DNA of 64,000 nt from NCBI RefSeq assembly GCF_044891285.1, contig NZ_JAUIYO010000001.1:558001-622000 (forward strand). Direction: 5' to 3'. Below the pieces are notes generated by a model. The model saw only the letters and a program-made list of their open reading frames with translations, ran no database searches and was not told the DNA's origin. The DNA comes from Pseudobacillus lumedeiriae. Lineage in GTDB: Bacteria; Bacillota; Bacilli; Bacillales; Domibacillaceae. A program made the position numbers and the translations under genes. Below, in pieces: positions 43,060-51,631 of this stretch (within the stretch, counting starts at the first letter, position 1; each line of letters begins with the position of its first letter).

Positions 43060-44262
43060 TTAAAGCAGCTCCGAAAATTCATCCTTTGTTGTGCTTTTCG
43101 GCAAATAAACAGTTTCCATATTTTGAACGGCTTCTTCTATCATTTGTTGGAAGTCAACGAAGCTTTCAAAGCGTTGCACTTTCTCAAGCTTTGGCCGTGT
43201 TTTTGGTGATGGCGGCGTAAAAATCGTACAACAGTCTTCGTAAGGAAGAATAGAAATATCATGCGTGCCGATTTTTTTGGCCACATCAATAATATCCAGT
43301 TTATCCGCCGCAATCAGCGGCCGCAAAATCGGAGTAGATGTAACATCGTTAATTGCCTGCATGCTCTCCAGCGTCTGACTCGCTACTTGTCCAAGACTTT
43401 CCCCGGTTACAATGGCAAGCCCCCCACATTTCTGACGGATCCGATCGGCGATAACGAGCATCATTCTTCTTGTCGATGTCATCGTATAATTTTCCGGCAC
43501 TTGTTCCTGGATTTTTTGCTGAATAGCTGTAAACGGAACGATATGGAGCTTCATTTCCGCCCCGAACTCTGTCAGCCGCTCCGCTAGGTCGATCACTTTT
43601 TGCTTCGCCCGCTCACTCGTGTAAGGGGGACTATGAAAGTGAATGGCCTCAATTTCGACTCCTCTTTTCATCATAAAGTAGCCGGCTACAGGACTATCGA
43701 TTCCGCCAGAAAGCAGCAGCATCGCCTTTCCGCTGGCTCCTGATGGCAATCCAGCAGCCCCTGCATACTTTTCACATGATAAAAAGACACCTTTTTCCCG
43801 AACCTCTACGAGCAAATTAATATCAGGGTTCTTTACGTCCACTTTCAAATCTTCCATATTTCTAAGGACATGGCTGCCGATCGCATAATTGATTTCATTT
43901 GTGTCTAATTCAAACCGCTTATCAGAGCGGCGGGTAGAGACTTTAAACGTTTTTCCTGAGCTGAAATTCCGCTTTACAAGTTCCAGCGCAGCAGCCTTCA
44001 TTTCCTCAATCTCTTGATCTGTACGGACAACCGGGCTGAATGACTGGATGCCAAATATACGGCCCAGCCGACCTTTTACCGCTTCAAATGGCGTGCCGTT
44101 TAAATGGATAAACATTCGGTCGCGTCCTAATTCAATTTTTATTTCATCATAATCCCTTAATAGATGCAAAATACTCTTTTTCAATTTATTGATAAATTGA
44201 TTGCGGTTGCGCCCTTTCGTAGAAAGTTCACCATACCGGATTAATATGCGATCATAATTCAT
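43060..44262 (-). CDS. thiI: tRNA 4-thiouridine / thiazole sulfur transferase ThiI
   Basis: A 400-aa ThiI. Domain order: N-terminal ferredoxin-like and THUMP domains (~residues 1-165) that hold tRNA, then the PP-loop AMP-activating domain with MLLLSGGIDSPVAGYFMMKRG (~180-200). No C-terminal rhodanese domain is present, as in B. subtilis. It makes s4U8 in tRNA with sulfur from the desulfurase encoded 11 nt upstream. ATG 44262 follows GAGGTGG; GTG 44271 is an unlikely alternative. Confidence 0.95.
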   Translation of the reverse strand: MNYDRILIRYGELSTKGRNRNQFINKLKKSILHLLRDYDEIKIELGRDRMFIHLNGTPFEAVKGRLGRIFGIQSFSPVVRTDQEIEEMKAAALELVKRNFSSGKTFKVSTRRSDKRFELDTNEINYAIGSHVLRNMEDLKVDVKNPDINLLVEVREKGVFLSCEKYAGAAGLPSGASGKAMLLLSGGIDSPVAGYFMMKRGVEIEAIHFHSPPYTSERAKQKVIDLAERLTEFGAEMKLHIVPFTAIQQKIQEQVPENYTMTSTRRMMLVIADRIRQKCGGLAIVTGESLGQVASQTLESMQAINDVTSTPILRPLIAADKLDIIDVAKKIGTHDISILPYEDCCTIFTPPSPKTRPKLEKVQRFESFVDFQQMIEEAVQNMETVYLPKSTTKDEFSELL

Positions 44263-44273
44263 TGCTGCCACCT

Positions 44274-45404
44274 CTATACTCTCGTTAAATTTGGAATGGT
44301 TTCTTTTAATAGACGGATAAAGCTTCGAGCTTCTTCCATTGTATTTTCATAAGACAAACTAAGTCTGATACTGCTGTCAGCTTCTTCTCTCGACACACCC
44401 ATTGCCGTCAGAACTGCACTCGTTTTCTTTTGTTTGGAAGAGCAGGCGCTTGTCGTTGACAAATAGCATCCCTTTTCCTCAAGCGCATGAATGAGAACTT
44501 CTCCTTTCATTCCCGCGATCGAAAAATTCAATATATGCGGCGCACATCCTTCTTCGGGTGTGTGGATGACCGTGCCATCTATTTGTTTCAGCTCAGTGCG
44601 TAAAAACAACTGGATTTCTTTCATCATATCAATGTGTTCTTTCCGCTTTTCTTCTGTTAAACGCAGCGCTTTCGCCATTGCCGCCAAGCCGCCTGTGTTT
44701 TCTGTGCCGCTTCGCCAGCCACTTTCTTGATTGCCTCCAGATAAAAGGGAAGATAGTTTAATTTGCTTTTTTTTATATAACACACCATTCCCTTTCAACC
44801 CATGAAATTTATGCGCAGACAAGGAGCAAAGATCAATTCCCTCTAGATCTAACCCAACTTTTCCACGTCCTTGAACATCATCCACATGAAATAAAGCCCT
44901 TGGATATTCTCGTAACAGCCTGCTGATTTGTTTCACCGGCTGAATGGTTCCCGTTTCGTTATTCACATGCATGATGGATACGATAATCGTTTCATTTGTA
45001 AGGGTCTGTTCCAGCTCTTTTACAGAGACCCTTCCTTCCTTATCTACTGGCAAATAAGTCACGCGAAATCCAACATCCTCAAGCTGACGGCATGCGTTTA
45101 TGACAGAAGGATGCTCCGTCTGTTGGGTAATAATATGATTCCCGCGGTGCCTATTGGCGAGAGCCGCTCCTTTTAATGCTAAATTATTTGATTCCGTACC
45201 GCCTGATGTAAAAATAATCTCCTCCGGCTCGGCCCCCACAAGCGAAGCGATTTGTTTGCGGGCTTCTGTCAGCAATCGTTCTGCTTGCACACCTAGATGG
45301 TGAAGCGATGATGGATTGCCAAAAAACTGTTCATTTACCTTTACAAAGGCGGACAAGGCTTCTTTATATGGTCTTGTCGTTGCGCTATTATCAAAATAGA
45401 TCAT
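44274..45404 (-). CDS. nifZ: Cysteine desulfurase (NifZ/IscS-type partner of ThiI)
   Basis: A 376-aa class-V PLP enzyme turning cysteine into alanine and enzyme-bound persulfide. The N-terminus is YFDNSATT; the PLP lysine is K199 in SAHKFHGLKG, the RSGTENTGG motif lies at ~231-239, and the persulfide Cys is C321 in STTSACSSKQ on the flexible loop. Placed just upstream of thiI, it is the dedicated donor for tRNA thiolation, as shown for B. subtilis NifZ. No BraB-type transporter gene lies between it and ezrA, unlike my recollection of B. subtilis. Confidence 0.93.
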   Translation of the reverse strand: MIYFDNSATTRPYKEALSAFVKVNEQFFGNPSSLHHLGVQAERLLTEARKQIASLVGAEPEEIIFTSGGTESNNLALKGAALANRHRGNHIITQQTEHPSVINACRQLEDVGFRVTYLPVDKEGRVSVKELEQTLTNETIIVSIMHVNNETGTIQPVKQISRLLREYPRALFHVDDVQGRGKVGLDLEGIDLCSLSAHKFHGLKGNGVLYKKKQIKLSSLLSGGNQESGWRSGTENTGGLAAMAKALRLTEEKRKEHIDMMKEIQLFLRTELKQIDGTVIHTPEEGCAPHILNFSIAGMKGEVLIHALEEKGCYLSTTSACSSKQKKTSAVLTAMGVSREEADSSIRLSLSYENTMEEARSFIRLLKETIPNLTRV

Positions 45405-45478
45405 GTTCGCACCTGCTTCATTTCAGTTTGTTCAACTATTTATCTTAACATAGCTGCTTTTTGAAGGAAACTTCGCAC

Positions 45479-45521
45479 AAAAAAAAAGCCCCGGCTTGAT
45501 TGACACCCAATCTGCCGAGGC
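45479..45521 (-). terminator. Intrinsic terminator after ezrA
   Basis: Minus strand: arm GCCTCGGCAGATTG paired with CAATCAAGCCGGGGC (small internal loop), followed by T9. Confidence 0.85.
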
Positions 45522-45529
45522 CGTATCGT

Positions 45530-47218
45530 TTACTTTTTATTCATCATGTCCTCAAGCTGCTTTAAACCTTTCGGATCGACTTTGTCGATAGCGGTGGCCG
45601 CTTCTTCAAGTGCAGAACGGTAATCATAGTTTCTAAAAGCAAGTTCCGCCTGTTGAAGCTGACTGCTAATGGACGGGTTGGAACGCTTGTATCGATTTCC
45701 ATATTGAATAATACGTTCTGCCAACTCCGCCTGATCAATGACTTCTACTGTTTTACGCTCAAGGCTGTTTACAGAAGAAACTGCTTCGTCCAATTTCCCT
45801 TGAACCGCCTTCATATTCAGCGGCTTTTCATTTAATGCCTGTACGACGGCAGCGATGCGCTCTGTCGTTTCCTCCGTTATGGATTGATAAAAGTCCGGGA
45901 CGCCGGGTATATTGCTTTTGTCAATCTGACGAAAAATGTCTTTAATTTTTTTACGAAGTTGATTTAAGTTTTCGCGTGCATCCATTTCATCCTTACGAAG
46001 CGTTTTTAAAAAATGACTAAAGCTCGTTTGTTCTTTTTGCAGCTCTTCCAATTGTTTCTGGATTTCTTCCAATTCTTCGTGTAAAAAAGAATAGGCCGTA
46101 TTTTGCTCTGTAATTCTCGCCTCCAGTAAATCATATCTTTTTCCGAGACGAAAAATGTCTTCTTCCAGTTTCCGAGGGATGATCCACTCTTCCTCCGCCA
46201 ATTGATAGCTTAAGCGCACGTGTTCAGTCTCTGCCTGTAAATCTTCGTTAGCCGTTCTCACGCCTTCCAGCTGATCTCTCGTTTGCTGATCATTTCTTGT
46301 GAGAAAGTGTTTCGCCTCTACTTCTTTCTCGAGCAAATCGTAGAAAAATTCAATATTTTCTTTCACATCTTGAATTCCAGCCTCTACTTCATTCGTTTCT
46401 GTCTTGATAATAAATTCTTTATAAAGAGAAAGCTGTTCACGTAAGCTTTTGATTTCTTTTTCAACCTGTAAATGTTCGAGCAAATAACCTTTTTGCACCA
46501 TCTCTTTGTAGCCAGACTCAATTTCATTCAACTGTGACGGCAGCAAGTTAGATACTTCAGCCATCAGAACCGGAATTTTTTCCATTTTGTGCACTATATG
46601 ATTCATATCATCCGAAAGTTTCAAGATCACTTCCCTAGCTGCCAAATAGTTTCCTTCAATGGTTTGTGCTTCAAACTTTTCAAACTTGGAAGATAATGAG
46701 TTAAGCTGTTCCTCAAGCACAGGAGCTGCCTTGCTGAATGTGTGACGGTGAGCAAGGAGCTGCTTCTTCGCTGCCCGCTGCATGGCTTTCAGCTCCTCGC
46801 TTTCTTCGCGGTTGCTTTCTTCGCTGCCAATCAACTCATTCAGTTCGGCCAAAATGCCGTCCACTTTCTCTTCCGACTCTTCCAGATTCTGGTTGATCTC
46901 TTCGTTGATTTCTTTCGCTTTTCCAAACCGAAATTGATCTGTACGCTCCTCTGATTCAAACAGCTTCTCCTCTACTTGTGCCAAATCGACAGTGAGTACT
47001 TCATCCCAAGTTTGACGCCAACGTTCAAACAGCTCCTCTGTCTGTCCAGTCATATTAAGCCGCTTTACCTTCGAGAGCTCATCCGTCACCGGACGGTGCA
47101 TAATCTCTATTTTCCTCTTTTCCAACGCATCAATTTCTTTGTATATTTTTTTTCTATTAAAATAGGCAATAATTAATAGAATAGCTGCCATTAAGACTAC
47201 AGCAATGATGAATTTCAT
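45530..47218 (-). CDS. ezrA: Septation ring regulator EzrA
   Basis: A 562-aa membrane protein. One N-terminal transmembrane helix (residues ~2-19) with the remainder in the cytoplasm, almost entirely helical and built of spectrin-like coiled-coil repeats rich in Glu, Lys and Leu. It inhibits aberrant FtsZ ring formation and links division with cell-wall synthesis. The length is typical of the family. Monocistronic, divergent from hisJ, with a strong terminator. Confidence 0.95.
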   Translation of the reverse strand: MKFIIAVVLMAAILLIIAYFNRKKIYKEIDALEKRKIEIMHRPVTDELSKVKRLNMTGQTEELFERWRQTWDEVLTVDLAQVEEKLFESEERTDQFRFGKAKEINEEINQNLEESEEKVDGILAELNELIGSEESNREESEELKAMQRAAKKQLLAHRHTFSKAAPVLEEQLNSLSSKFEKFEAQTIEGNYLAAREVILKLSDDMNHIVHKMEKIPVLMAEVSNLLPSQLNEIESGYKEMVQKGYLLEHLQVEKEIKSLREQLSLYKEFIIKTETNEVEAGIQDVKENIEFFYDLLEKEVEAKHFLTRNDQQTRDQLEGVRTANEDLQAETEHVRLSYQLAEEEWIIPRKLEEDIFRLGKRYDLLEARITEQNTAYSFLHEELEEIQKQLEELQKEQTSFSHFLKTLRKDEMDARENLNQLRKKIKDIFRQIDKSNIPGVPDFYQSITEETTERIAAVVQALNEKPLNMKAVQGKLDEAVSSVNSLERKTVEVIDQAELAERIIQYGNRYKRSNPSISSQLQQAELAFRNYDYRSALEEAATAIDKVDPKGLKQLEDMMNKK

Positions 47219-47419
47219 CGTAAGCCTCCTGTTCTCCTACCTGCAAAAATAAGCGTTCCATCTATTTAAAGTCGTGTATTATACAAATTTCGCTCAATTA
47301 TTAATAATGATACCATAGTATGTGACATTTTTTGACGACAAAAATTGTTTTTTTTAAGCTCCCTTCTAAATTTTTTGATACACTTAAAATACGGTTATTT
47401 TTTCAGGGAGGAAATGTTG

Positions 47420-48223
47420 ATGAAAAGAGACGGACATATCCATACACCCTTTTGTCCTCACGGGACGAAAGATACGTTAGACAGCTATATTGAAGAAGCA
47501 ATCAATCAAGGTTTTTCTCAGCTGACATTCACTGAGCATGCTCCTTTACCTGCCTGTTTTATAGACAGCACCCCTACGCGCGACAGCGGAATGAATCCAG
47601 ATTTCTTAGATGCTTATTTCTCATCCTTGCAGCGTGTAAAACGAGAGTATGCGGCTGATTTAACTATACAAATTGGACTTGAAGTTGATTATATTGAAGG
47701 CTTTGAAAAAGAAACGGCTGCCTTCTTAAATGAATACGGTCCGCTTCTGGATGATTCGATTTTGTCTGTTCATTTTTTAAAAAGGCTTGCAAACTGGTAC
47801 TGCCTGGACTATAGTGCCGATTTATTTGGGGAAATGACAGAGATTTTCGGATCAACAGGGGCCGTGTATAAAACGTATTTCGAAACAGTAAAGCGCTCGA
47901 TTGAAGCGGACCTCGGCTCCTTTAAACCCAAGCGAATCGGGCATATAACACTCGTACATAAGTTCCAAAAGCGGTTCCCTTGTGAAAGAGATTTCAGTAT
48001 GGAAATAGATGGACTGCTGCAGTTAATAAAGAAAAACGGCTATGAACTTGATTTTAACGGAGCCGGTCTTATCAAGCCGTTATGCTGTGAGTCTTACCCG
48101 CCGCCCGCCATTGCCCAAAAAGCAAAAGAAATGGGTATTCCACTCATATACGGATCAGATGCCCATCAAGCGAAAGACATCGGCCAGGGCTTTAAGGATA
48201 TGCCGCTTCTCCATCATAACTGA
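47420..48223 (+). CDS. hisJ: Histidinol-phosphatase (PHP family)
   Basis: A 267-aa PHP-family phosphatase removing phosphate from histidinol phosphate in histidine synthesis. Metal motifs: RDGHIHTPFCPHG (residues 3-15), FTEHAP, GLEVDYIEGFE, LSVHFL, and C-terminal IYGSDAHQ. ATG 47420 is chosen since GGGAGG lies 8 nt upstream; the earlier in-frame start at 47345 would add 25 hydrophobic residues without a ribosome site. It is apart from other his genes, as in B. subtilis. Confidence 0.92.
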   Translation: MKRDGHIHTPFCPHGTKDTLDSYIEEAINQGFSQLTFTEHAPLPACFIDSTPTRDSGMNPDFLDAYFSSLQRVKREYAADLTIQIGLEVDYIEGFEKETAAFLNEYGPLLDDSILSVHFLKRLANWYCLDYSADLFGEMTEIFGSTGAVYKTYFETVKRSIEADLGSFKPKRIGHITLVHKFQKRFPCERDFSMEIDGLLQLIKKNGYELDFNGAGLIKPLCCESYPPPAIAQKAKEMGIPLIYGSDAHQAKDIGQGFKDMPLLHHN

Positions 48224-48284
48224 TTTATTTGTTCATAAAAGGCGGACACAACCTCTTTTTTGTATGGTTCTTTAAACTTGCCCG

Positions 48285-48456
48285 TTCTAGGCGCTTTGCT
48301 TTCTGCGGGGTCTCACATGCTCGCTTTCCCCGCAGAAGTCTTCGTGCCTTCCACTACAATCAACCCGATAAAAAATAATCATTTGATTATTTCTAAAAAA
48401 CAAATAAAGACTGACCCTAAAAAGCCGCTTGTAACGACCTTTTGAGTCAGCCTCTT
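48285..48456. repeat. Repeat copy F with terminal hairpin
   Basis: Contains TCTAGGCGCTTTGC, a TCTGCGGGG...CCCCGCAGA inverted repeat, CCTTCCACTACAATCAAC and a final hairpin. It shares the CAATCAAC end with copies A-E and the distal hairpin with copy G. It fills most of the 267-bp gap between hisJ and dgcP. Confidence 0.55.
48411..48450. terminator. Hairpin between hisJ and dgcP
   Basis: CTGACCCTAAAAAGCCG paired with CGACCTTTTGAGTCAG, with some mismatches. Nearly the same hairpin occurs at 51534-51574. Likely terminates both convergent genes. Confidence 0.55.
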
Positions 48457-48490
48457 TTCAAATTGGAACTGAAATTCATTTTACGCCGGT

Positions 48491-50305
48491 CTATACACAG
48501 CATTGGCCTAATGACACTTTATTTTTTCCCGTTCTTTTCGCTTCGTATAAAGCAGCATCTGCACAATTAAACAGATGCTTTCGGGAATCCGGATGCTCTT
48601 TGGACCAGTAGGAAACCCCACAGGAAATCGTAACAGCCGGCTTTGTGTTTGTCTCTACTTCCTTCACAAGTTTGTCAGCCAGCTCTCTTCCTTCTTCAAT
48701 GGAACCATTAGGCAAATAAACAGCCAGCTCTTCTCCCCCCCAGCGGGCAGCAATCTGTTCGTTTTGGACATACGCTTGTACAATCTGTGCCACTTGAATA
48801 AGAACTTTGTCTCCAGTCTCATGTCCATATGTGTCATTGATGACTTTAAAATCATCAATATCGATCAGAAGAAAGACACCCGCTTCGTCTGTTTCAGTAG
48901 ATGTCCGGAGTGTTTGATCCAGGTAACTTCTTGAATACAATTTCGTCAAATGATCAGTGACTACCATTTTCTCTAATTCTTCGCGCAGCAGAGCATTCGC
49001 TAAAGCGAGTGTAGAGTGACGAATAAGAGATTGCAGCAGTTTATACATTTCAAAAGTAAAGCCATAAGATTTATTTTTGACCACGAGACAAAAACCTTTC
49101 ATCTCTTCTCCCAGCTCCATAGGTACAGCCATCATCGTATGGCCTGCTAAATCACACTTTTCTATCTTATCTGCCAGATTCCCTATAAAAAACGCCTCTT
49201 TTTCCTTTCGGAGCTTGTTGGAAGCAAAGCGAATCAGTTCTTCCCCTTCTTGTTTATAGAAAAACGAACTGCTTCCTGCCATTACTTTCGTTGTTTGTTC
49301 GTTAAAAAAAATAAAGCCAACCGCACATGCATGAAAAGAATGAATAATTTTTAATCTTAAAAAGTTAGTAATATCTAAAAAATTAGAGCTGGAATTGACC
49401 CGATGGGATGTGTCATTAATCAGCCGTAAATCTTCATTCAACTTCCGCGATTGATGATACAGTCCTGCTTTTTCAATGGCATTGCCGCCTGCACTGGCAA
49501 CCATCCGGATAAACTTTTGCTCCTGCTTGGAGATCGCTTCTCCCTTGGGAAGTTTCACCTGCAGCACACCGTATACCCCCTGCTTGCCAATGAGGGGAGC
49601 ATATAAAATACCATTGACATCATCCACTTGAACCGTGCCATTCGTATAAGACACCATCCCCTCCTCGCTTACTTTATCAAAATCAAAATGGCTGACTGGC
49701 ATGCCAGTATAAGTACCCTCCATCGTCATCAGAAAGTGGTACGAGTATAAAGGGAAAATCCGTTGCAATGTCGCGGCAATTTCCTTTAACACAAACTCAA
49801 TGTTCATCGAAGAATGAAATTTTCCCGTTACGTTAAACAGCTCTTTATATCGTGCGACGCTTGCTCTCATTTCGTACATATTATGCGCCCACTCCATTAG
49901 ACGGCTGCTTTCTTCTGTAAAAAATAACAAATCCTCTTCTTCAAGATCGGCTAGTACCTCTTTATTTACCTTCATAAACAAATACATCTCTTTATCAATC
50001 AATCTCACCCCAAAATTGTATAAAGGAGAGACTGGCCAATCTGTTTGTCCGCCTGTATAAAGAAGATATGGCTTTGCAAAAGCATGCTCTGCTTTTTTCT
50101 GTTCCTCGAAGGTCCATTTCACTTCTGTTAGGCTGCCGGTACCAAACAACTGCACATGTTTCGTACGAAATTGGCTGCCGACAAGGAAAAGCCATTCCTC
50201 CCTAAAGCGCTCCACATCAAATAAGGAGCCTCGGAAACTAATCATCAAGTCGTACAATAACACTTTAAAACTCGCTGTCCACTTGCTTTCATAACGCTGA
50301 CTCAT
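48491..50305 (-). CDS. dgcP: Diguanylate cyclase DgcP-like (GAF-GAF-GGDEF)
   Basis: A 604-aa protein. N-terminal ~150 residues of unclear fold are followed by two GAF-like sensor regions (~155-290 and ~310-430) and a GGDEF domain (~440-600) with RWGGEELAVYLP as the active site (GGEEL, an active variant) and IDIDDFKVINDTYGHETGD. It makes c-di-GMP from two GTP. No transmembrane segment is seen. It matches B. subtilis DgcP (YtrP) by architecture and position. ATG 50305 follows GGTGG at 7 nt. Confidence 0.9.
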   Translation of the reverse strand: MSQRYESKWTASFKVLLYDLMISFRGSLFDVERFREEWLFLVGSQFRTKHVQLFGTGSLTEVKWTFEEQKKAEHAFAKPYLLYTGGQTDWPVSPLYNFGVRLIDKEMYLFMKVNKEVLADLEEEDLLFFTEESSRLMEWAHNMYEMRASVARYKELFNVTGKFHSSMNIEFVLKEIAATLQRIFPLYSYHFLMTMEGTYTGMPVSHFDFDKVSEEGMVSYTNGTVQVDDVNGILYAPLIGKQGVYGVLQVKLPKGEAISKQEQKFIRMVASAGGNAIEKAGLYHQSRKLNEDLRLINDTSHRVNSSSNFLDITNFLRLKIIHSFHACAVGFIFFNEQTTKVMAGSSSFFYKQEGEELIRFASNKLRKEKEAFFIGNLADKIEKCDLAGHTMMAVPMELGEEMKGFCLVVKNKSYGFTFEMYKLLQSLIRHSTLALANALLREELEKMVVTDHLTKLYSRSYLDQTLRTSTETDEAGVFLLIDIDDFKVINDTYGHETGDKVLIQVAQIVQAYVQNEQIAARWGGEELAVYLPNGSIEEGRELADKLVKEVETNTKPAVTISCGVSYWSKEHPDSRKHLFNCADAALYEAKRTGKNKVSLGQCCV

Positions 50306-50504
50306 GTAGTAACCACCTGCCATTCTAATTGGACAATCCTGTTGTTTTCTCACCTCAAAGACTAACCATTATACTTAATGGAAATATTTCAATAATAACC
50401 AATTATATCAATGTTAGGTTAATTATACCATAAGGGATGTATGCGTTATAATAATAAAGACCTATACAACTCCCTATATCTTCAACATAGACTTATATCT
50501 TTCC

Positions 50505-50533
50505 TTGACAGAACAACTAGTAAATTATATACT
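50505..50533 (+). promoter_or_regulatory. SigA promoter of rpsD
   Basis: TTGACA (50505-50510), 17-nt spacer, TATACT (50528-50533): a near-consensus promoter, expected for a ribosomal protein gene. It gives a start near 50540 and a leader of about 190 nt. Confidence 0.85.
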
Positions 50534-50539
50534 ATTCCT

Positions 50540-50732
50540 TGTGTAAAATAATTGCAGCCTATGTGAGCACCTTTATGTGCCCATTTTGTTCCTTTGCAAT
50601 CTATTTGCAAATGGTGTATCGCGTAACCCCTTGCTGCTGGGGCGATGGTACATGAAAATAAAATGGCCTGATTGCTGTTTCACCGGTTTTTATTTTACAA
50701 CAAAATAAAAACATTAAAGGAGGAGCTATATT
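50540..50732 (+). ncRNA. rpsD leader, probable S4-binding autoregulatory RNA
   Basis: A ~190-nt untranslated leader with several short hairpins (for example ACCCC...GGGG near 50624-50642 and GCAAAT/ATTTGC-type pairing near 50598-50612), then GGAGG before the rpsD ATG. In Bacillus, S4 represses its own translation through such a leader. I infer this here from length and position; no fold was computed. Confidence 0.6.
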
Positions 50733-51335
50733 ATGGCTCGCTATACTGGCCCAAGCTGGAAAATTTCCCGCCGCCTTGGAATCTCTCTAAGCGGTACAGG
50801 TAAAGAATTAGAAAAACGTCCTTACGCACCTGGACAACACGGTCCTAACCAACGTAAAAAATTGTCTGAATATGGACTACAATTACAAGAGAAGCAAAAA
50901 CTTCGTCACATGTACGGTGTAAACGAGCGCCAATTTAAGAACTTGTTCGTAAAAGCTGGTAAAATGAAAGGCGTTTACGGCGAAAACTTCATGATCCTTC
51001 TTGAAGGCCGCTTAGACAACCTTGTTTACCGTCTTGGCTTAGCCCGCACTCGCCGCCAAGCTCGTCAGCTTGTAAACCATGGTCATATTGTTGTTGATGG
51101 CCGTCGCGTAGACATCCCATCTTACCAAGTAAAACCAGGTCAAACAATCGGTGTTCGTGAAAAATCAAGAAACTTTACAATCGTTAAAGAAGCGGTTGAA
51201 GTGAACAACTTCGTACCTGATTATTTAACATTTGATGCTGACAAATTAGAAGGCACATTCACTCGCCTTCCAGAACGTTCTGAGCTTCCAGCTGAGATCG
51301 ACGAAGCACTTATCGTAGAGTTCTACTCTCGTTAA
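50733..51335 (+). CDS. rpsD: Ribosomal protein S4
   Basis: A 200-aa 30S assembly protein binding the 5' domain of 16S rRNA. N-terminal ARYTGPSWKISRRLG and the S4 RNA-binding domain RLDNLVYRLGLARTRRQARQLVNHGHI (family signature, broken here across residues ~92-118). No zinc-binding cysteines, so it is the C-minus form. Monocistronic as in B. subtilis, with a strong promoter, leader and terminator. Confidence 0.98.
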   Translation: MARYTGPSWKISRRLGISLSGTGKELEKRPYAPGQHGPNQRKKLSEYGLQLQEKQKLRHMYGVNERQFKNLFVKAGKMKGVYGENFMILLEGRLDNLVYRLGLARTRRQARQLVNHGHIVVDGRRVDIPSYQVKPGQTIGVREKSRNFTIVKEAVEVNNFVPDYLTFDADKLEGTFTRLPERSELPAEIDEALIVEFYSR

Positions 51336-51351
51336 TAAGAAACCTCTACTC

Positions 51352-51395
51352 AACAAGTTCCATTTGCCCTGCAAATGGAACTTGTTATTTTTATG
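51352..51395 (+). terminator. Intrinsic terminator of rpsD
   Basis: A 15-bp perfect stem AACAAGTTCCATTTG / CAAATGGAACTTGTT with loop CCCTG, followed by ATTTTT. Confidence 0.92.
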
Positions 51396-51449
51396 CCCAC
51401 ATATTCATTAAATGAAGCGAATGCTCCAAAAGTATAACTTTTACAGTCA

Positions 51450-51580
51450 TTCTCTTTTCTCACAGGAGTCTTCAGACCTTCCTCTACAATCAACTCAGTG
51501 AAAAATCAATCCTTTAAATTTTCCTTAAAAAAACTGACCCTAAAAAGTCGTTTTGAACGATTTTTTAGGGTCAGCCTCTC
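51450..51580. repeat. Repeat copy G with terminal hairpin
   Basis: CACAGGAGTCTTCAGACC, CTCTACAATCAACTCAG, then CTGACCCTAAAAAGTCG and its inverted partner. Closely related to copy F (48.3 kb) in order and sequence. It occupies the gap between the rpsD terminator and tyrS. Confidence 0.55.
51534..51574 (-). terminator. Terminator downstream of tyrS
   Basis: Arms CTGACCCTAAAAAGTCG and CGATTTTTTAGGGTCAG, flanked on the minus strand by TTTTTTT. It forms the end of repeat copy G. Confidence 0.7.
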
Positions 51581-51631
51581 TTTTCATTAAATAACAACAG
51601 ATCAATGTCTCATTACTTATAATTTGATCGC

